The notes below the pieces were generated by a model. The model had not been told where the DNA came from. It saw only the letters and a list, made by a program, of their open reading frames with translations, and ran no database searches. Positions 62,201 to 64,000 of a DNA stretch of 64,000 nt are shown piece by piece; position 1 is the first letter of the stretch, and every line of letters starts with the position of its first letter. The position numbers and the translations under genes are program-made. Source of the DNA: Erythrobacter sp. Alg231-14 (GTDB lineage: Bacteria; Pseudomonadota; Alphaproteobacteria; Sphingomonadales; Sphingomonadaceae); contig NZ_LT702999.1 in assembly GCF_900149685.1 (NCBI RefSeq), forward strand, positions 1,116,001 to 1,180,000. Direction: 5' to 3'.

Positions 62201-63591
62201 CATTGCGATGTTGGAATTGATCGCGTGAAGACGTGTTGCAAGGGATGACCGGATTCCCGCACCGGAACCTCACCATGGCCATCGCCATTGTGATCATCAT
62301 AGCTCTCGCCCGGTTGCCTTAAACCGCCGTGACCACTCGCTCCATCGCTCGCATGTCCATCATCAGAACCATGGCCACCATAACCATGATCTTCCTGCAT
62401 TTGCGTGTTAATGGTCGGATCAACGGTGATCGTCTGACCGTCGCGCCCATATTGAGCATAGACCAATGAATGGCGCGGTTCGCGATCATTGGCGTAGACG
62501 ACATGGCAACTGGCACAGCCGGAGTGACGGTAATCACCCGGTTGATCGTTGGTTCCCATGAACCACGTAAACGGATCGTTGAGACGCGTCTTGTGGATGT
62601 TCAAAGCAGGGATCGCAACCCGCAGGCCGGTGCCTGGGCCGCGGTTTGATTGTTTAAGGTCGGGGCGCCCTGGTTCTTCAAGGCGCTGGATCAGGCCGGT
62701 CGGATTGGGGATACCAATCTCTGGGAATTGCGACAGGATCGTGCGACCACCACGTTCAAACACCCGGAAAACGTCAGCGGGTGGGATCACATGCCACGTG
62801 GGCAATGGGTACAACTCAGAAAGCACGCCGCGCGCACGTTGAGCGTCGCTCAACTCACCATCTTCGCCATCACCGGGCGATGAAATGACATTGGCTTGGC
62901 CACTGATGACCGCAGGATCGCCACTCCGCGTATAGGCTTCGCCGAGCATGTAGTTTTTGAAGGGCAAAATCCCGTTATTGTAGGTGGCCCCTCCCCACAA
63001 CATCGCACCCGTAGCCATAATCGAACGCTCTGCGGCTTCGATCGATTGGATGTGGCATGATCCGCATGCCTCGCGCGCGACCCGATAGTCCGACGGGTTT
63101 ACGAACTTCACGAACTCAGGAGATTCCTGGTTCAGCAATGCATAGGAACGCTGTGGATTGGCGGATGATGGGAAGTGCCAGCTGTCGGGATATTTCGGCA
63201 GGACGTGCGCACTGTCACGCGCGGCGACATATTCGGGATGGTCTTGTGGAAGATCAGAATTGCCTCGCACACTGGCATTGCCGCCATGGCAATCCGTGCA
63301 CCCCAATCGCACGGCGGGCGTTGTGTGCATCGTAGGAGCATCAGTTTGAAGGTGGCAAGTATAACAACCCTCTGATTTAGCGTCCATTTCTGCCTGAGAC
63401 TGGCGGGCCGGTGCCGGCGGAGCGATGACCAAACTGTAATCTCGATAAGTCGGCGTCTCTTTATCCGCCGCCTGCGTTTCCGATTGAAAAACAGAAACCC
63501 CCAGCAACAAAGCCGCGACCGCAAGCAGCGCATAGCGCGGCGAAAAGCCGGTCGAAAATCGCGTGTATGTCGAGATCAAATTTTCTTGCAT
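59278..63591 (-). CDS. Large decahaem cytochrome c with LVIVD-type repeats
   Basis: A 1437-residue exported protein, with a signal peptide cleaved near residue 41. Ten CxxCH motifs occur between residues 76 and about 917 (CYTCH, CTDCH, CGSCH, CASCH, CMSCH, CVDCH, CKDCH, CFTCH, CGGCH, CTDCH). Between haems 4 and 5 lies a His/Gly/Asp-rich insert (about 398-440). The C-terminal 400 residues contain propeller-like repeats such as AYITADRGLVVVDLSDPKSPQ and AYVAAKGDGLVILDVENPRAP, typical of LVIVD proteins. It follows an outer-membrane barrel gene with a TGATG overlap, suggesting an outer-membrane-associated terminal reductase or conduit. Substrate unknown. Confidence 0.88.
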   Translation of the reverse strand: MQENLISTYTRFSTGFSPRYALLAVAALLLGVSVFQSETQAADKETPTYRDYSLVIAPPAPARQSQAEMDAKSEGCYTCHLQTDAPTMHTTPAVRLGCTDCHGGNASVRGNSDLPQDHPEYVAARDSAHVLPKYPDSWHFPSSANPQRSYALLNQESPEFVKFVNPSDYRVAREACGSCHIQSIEAAERSIMATGAMLWGGATYNNGILPFKNYMLGEAYTRSGDPAVISGQANVISSPGDGEDGELSDAQRARGVLSELYPLPTWHVIPPADVFRVFERGGRTILSQFPEIGIPNPTGLIQRLEEPGRPDLKQSNRGPGTGLRVAIPALNIHKTRLNDPFTWFMGTNDQPGDYRHSGCASCHVVYANDREPRHSLVYAQYGRDGQTITVDPTINTQMQEDHGYGGHGSDDGHASDGASGHGGLRQPGESYDDHNGDGHGEVPVRESGHPLQHVFTRSIPTSQCMSCHMHQPNIFLNSYLGYTMWDYESDAPFMWPGPENQTPRPEGMSDAEYEEFYQTQRFPTSEEIRAILDRNPEAAAAKGLWGDLDFLRNVYDLNPELEHTQFADYHGHGWNFRAIFKRDRDGNMLDAEGEILRPSQEGDTEEEAEYHDERWRQRWRRDGEGQFVEPGTNPGESVHMMSIHAEVGMQCVDCHFEQDTHGNGLIYGEVANAIEIGCKDCHGTADEYPTLRTSGPAAPPEGHNLALLRNPDGQRRFEWMENEEGRRVLIQRSLVDPELQWEMSLVRDSVDPATPVFNARAARSKLMSRYGAETGNFEFGTGIEQGDRAHQDEEMACFTCHLSWTTSCGGCHLPIEANWKTKSHRYEGGSTRNFASYNPQVARDQMFQLGVHQTTKGNQTAPVRSSSALVLSSTNINRERIYVQQPPISAIGFSSQAFAPHFPHTVRLNETKTCTDCHLSEAEDNNAIMSQLLLLGTNYVNFVGMHAWTGLEGGLTAVRVTEYDEPQAVIGSYLHRYSTPDYWQMHVEDNGRELKNWVRGYAFDEDLSGETHPFEEFVNVHEGTPGRVGCLQLRGEYLFVAEGRGGFRAYDVASIANKGVSERIITAPFSPLGHDTHVDTENATCMALATNQPIAPERNTPQMREVNQEQPFLPIYNYAAVTDAVEGLIMVDVNTLADGEFRDNFFERLEYSDGSDAWNPDGVLNGANHIHLAGEVAYITADRGLVVVDLSDPKSPQVTAVRTLTDARASAIQFRYLWVSDAEGVKLFDVTDLRDPIAVPEATYPLADARRIYVARTYAYVAAKGDGLVILDVENPRAPVLQEKVTLNGTLNDAEDVIVASTNASLFAYVADGRNGMKVLQLTSPESQRNFYGFSPAPVPELIAFAETPTPAIALSKGIDRDRAVDETGGQMAVFGRLGSRPFTRAEMERLFMTRSGVPWRVTDEIDMDRWVGRGVGPARRNADLEAGVEDPSLGGE

Positions 63592-64000
63592 CAGTAGGCC
63601 AATGTCACGTTTGCGAGAATGGAATAGAACGCGGTGCCATCACCGCGATTGTCGAACAGGTCCTGAAACCCGTCACCACCCAAAAGCGTGGCGCCCGACA
63701 AACGGAAAACGATATTTTGATTGGCCTTAGGCCGCCAGATAGCCGACGCAGAGAGATCGTAGCCGATATCACTTGGGATCGTCCCTTCGATGCGCAGGTT
63801 CTCAAGCGTCGTTGTATCTTCAAACCAAAGATGATTGGCATTGGCGCTAATGCGGAATTCTGGAGTGAGATCAAAGTCTGCCCCGACCCCCACGAGCCAA
63901 AGGCCGGGATTGTTGAAATTCGATTGGCCTTGCTCTTTAGAAGACCGCAAATTGTTCAAAATACCGTTGCGACCATTCACCGAAACGGCGCGTCCACCGC
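63591..64000 (-). CDS. Outer-membrane beta-barrel protein, C-terminal part only
   Basis: The frame is open to the right edge; about 135 C-terminal residues are visible. They show alternating amphipathic strands (LWLVGVGADFDLTPEFRISANANHL, DIGYDLSASAIWRP, NIVFRLSGATLL, FYSILANVTLAY) and a terminal Tyr, the signature of a barrel protein recognised by BamA. The stop overlaps the ATG of the decahaem gene (TGATG). A porin-cytochrome pair as in Mtr/Pio-type conduits is suspected, but the diagnostic N-terminus with CxxC is outside the window. Alternatively an ordinary porin. Confidence 0.65.
   Translation of the reverse strand, partial: GGRAVSVNGRNGILNNLRSSKEQGQSNFNNPGLWLVGVGADFDLTPEFRISANANHLWFEDTTTLENLRIEGTIPSDIGYDLSASAIWRPKANQNIVFRLSGATLLGGDGFQDLFDNRGDGTAFYSILANVTLAY

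Noticed and set aside
59278-63591. Octahaem tetrathionate reductase or hydroxylamine oxidoreductase
   Set aside because: The number of haems, length, LVIVD-type repeats and absence of a recognisable catalytic CxxCK or P460 cross-link motif do not fit.
1-64000. CRISPR arrays, insertion sequences and prophage genes
   Set aside because: No regularly spaced repeats, transposase, integrase or phage structural motifs were recognised anywhere in the window.

Overview
The window looks like chromosomal DNA of an aerobic, pigmented alphaproteobacterium of the Sphingomonadales, most likely an Erythrobacteraceae-type marine bacterium. This is inferred from gene content: a carotenoid ketolase/hydroxylase pair, ALA synthase (C4 haem pathway), an F1-ATPase zeta subunit (DUF1476) and TonB-dependent uptake. 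No database search was possible. I see no insertion sequence, phage, integrase or CRISPR array.

Layout. 1-2950 (minus): a partial unknown gene, crtZ, crtW, an exported unknown and a 4HBT thioesterase. 3099-7984 (plus): leuC, a GFA/CENP-V protein, a small membrane protein, leuD, a quinone oxidoreductase, the ATPase zeta subunit, BolA and a CGFS glutaredoxin, closed by a strong bidirectional hairpin that may also end a minus-strand small RNA. 8345-10251: a Nudix hydrolase, tRNA-Arg(TCT) and a YhhQ-type queuosine precursor transporter. 10288-14105 (minus): ppk-ppx. 14279-22416 (minus): a compact VirB-type type IV secretion operon (virB1-2-3-4-6-9-10-11) with a near-perfect PHO box before virB1. 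22587-27742: a TPR protein, then a surface lipoprotein and TonB receptor pair behind an array of inverted repeats. 27821-36060: aldo/keto reductase, SDR, ferredoxin-NADP reductase, an FbpABC iron transporter and hemA. 36251-45000: a class I cytochrome c, DUF1499 protein, CDP-alcohol phosphatidyltransferase, nucleoside transporter, a TVP38-FAD oxidoreductase fusion, a lone Nterm_to_SelD flavoprotein and acetyl-CoA synthetase. 45083-49929 (minus): a periplasmic molybdenum hydroxylase with its Fe-S subunit, cytochrome c and XdhC/MocA maturation factors. 50066-51903: CsaA and glutamate dehydrogenase.

The most remarkable part is 51992-64000. A CcmI-like TPR protein is divergent from a four-gene operon encoding (1) an 848-residue fusion of a flavin NAD(P)-binding reductase, two cyclic-nucleotide-binding domains and a four-cluster ferredoxin, (2) a membrane protein with two pairs of histidines each 14 apart, suggesting two haems b, (3) an FHA-like domain anchored to a periplasmic decahaem cytochrome c, and (4) a CpdA/Icc-type phosphodiesterase. 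Convergent to it are a 1437-residue decahaem cytochrome with LVIVD-type repeats and the end of an outer-membrane beta-barrel gene cut by the window edge. Together these read as a cytoplasm-to-outer-membrane electron conduit with cyclic-nucleotide control built into its first enzyme. The components belong to known families; the combination and wiring are inference, and the terminal substrate is unknown.

Start sites were chosen by ribosome-binding site, overlap with the upstream gene and family length; several genes (crtZ, fbpC, fbpB, acs, fpr, nupC) appear to use GTG or TTG.
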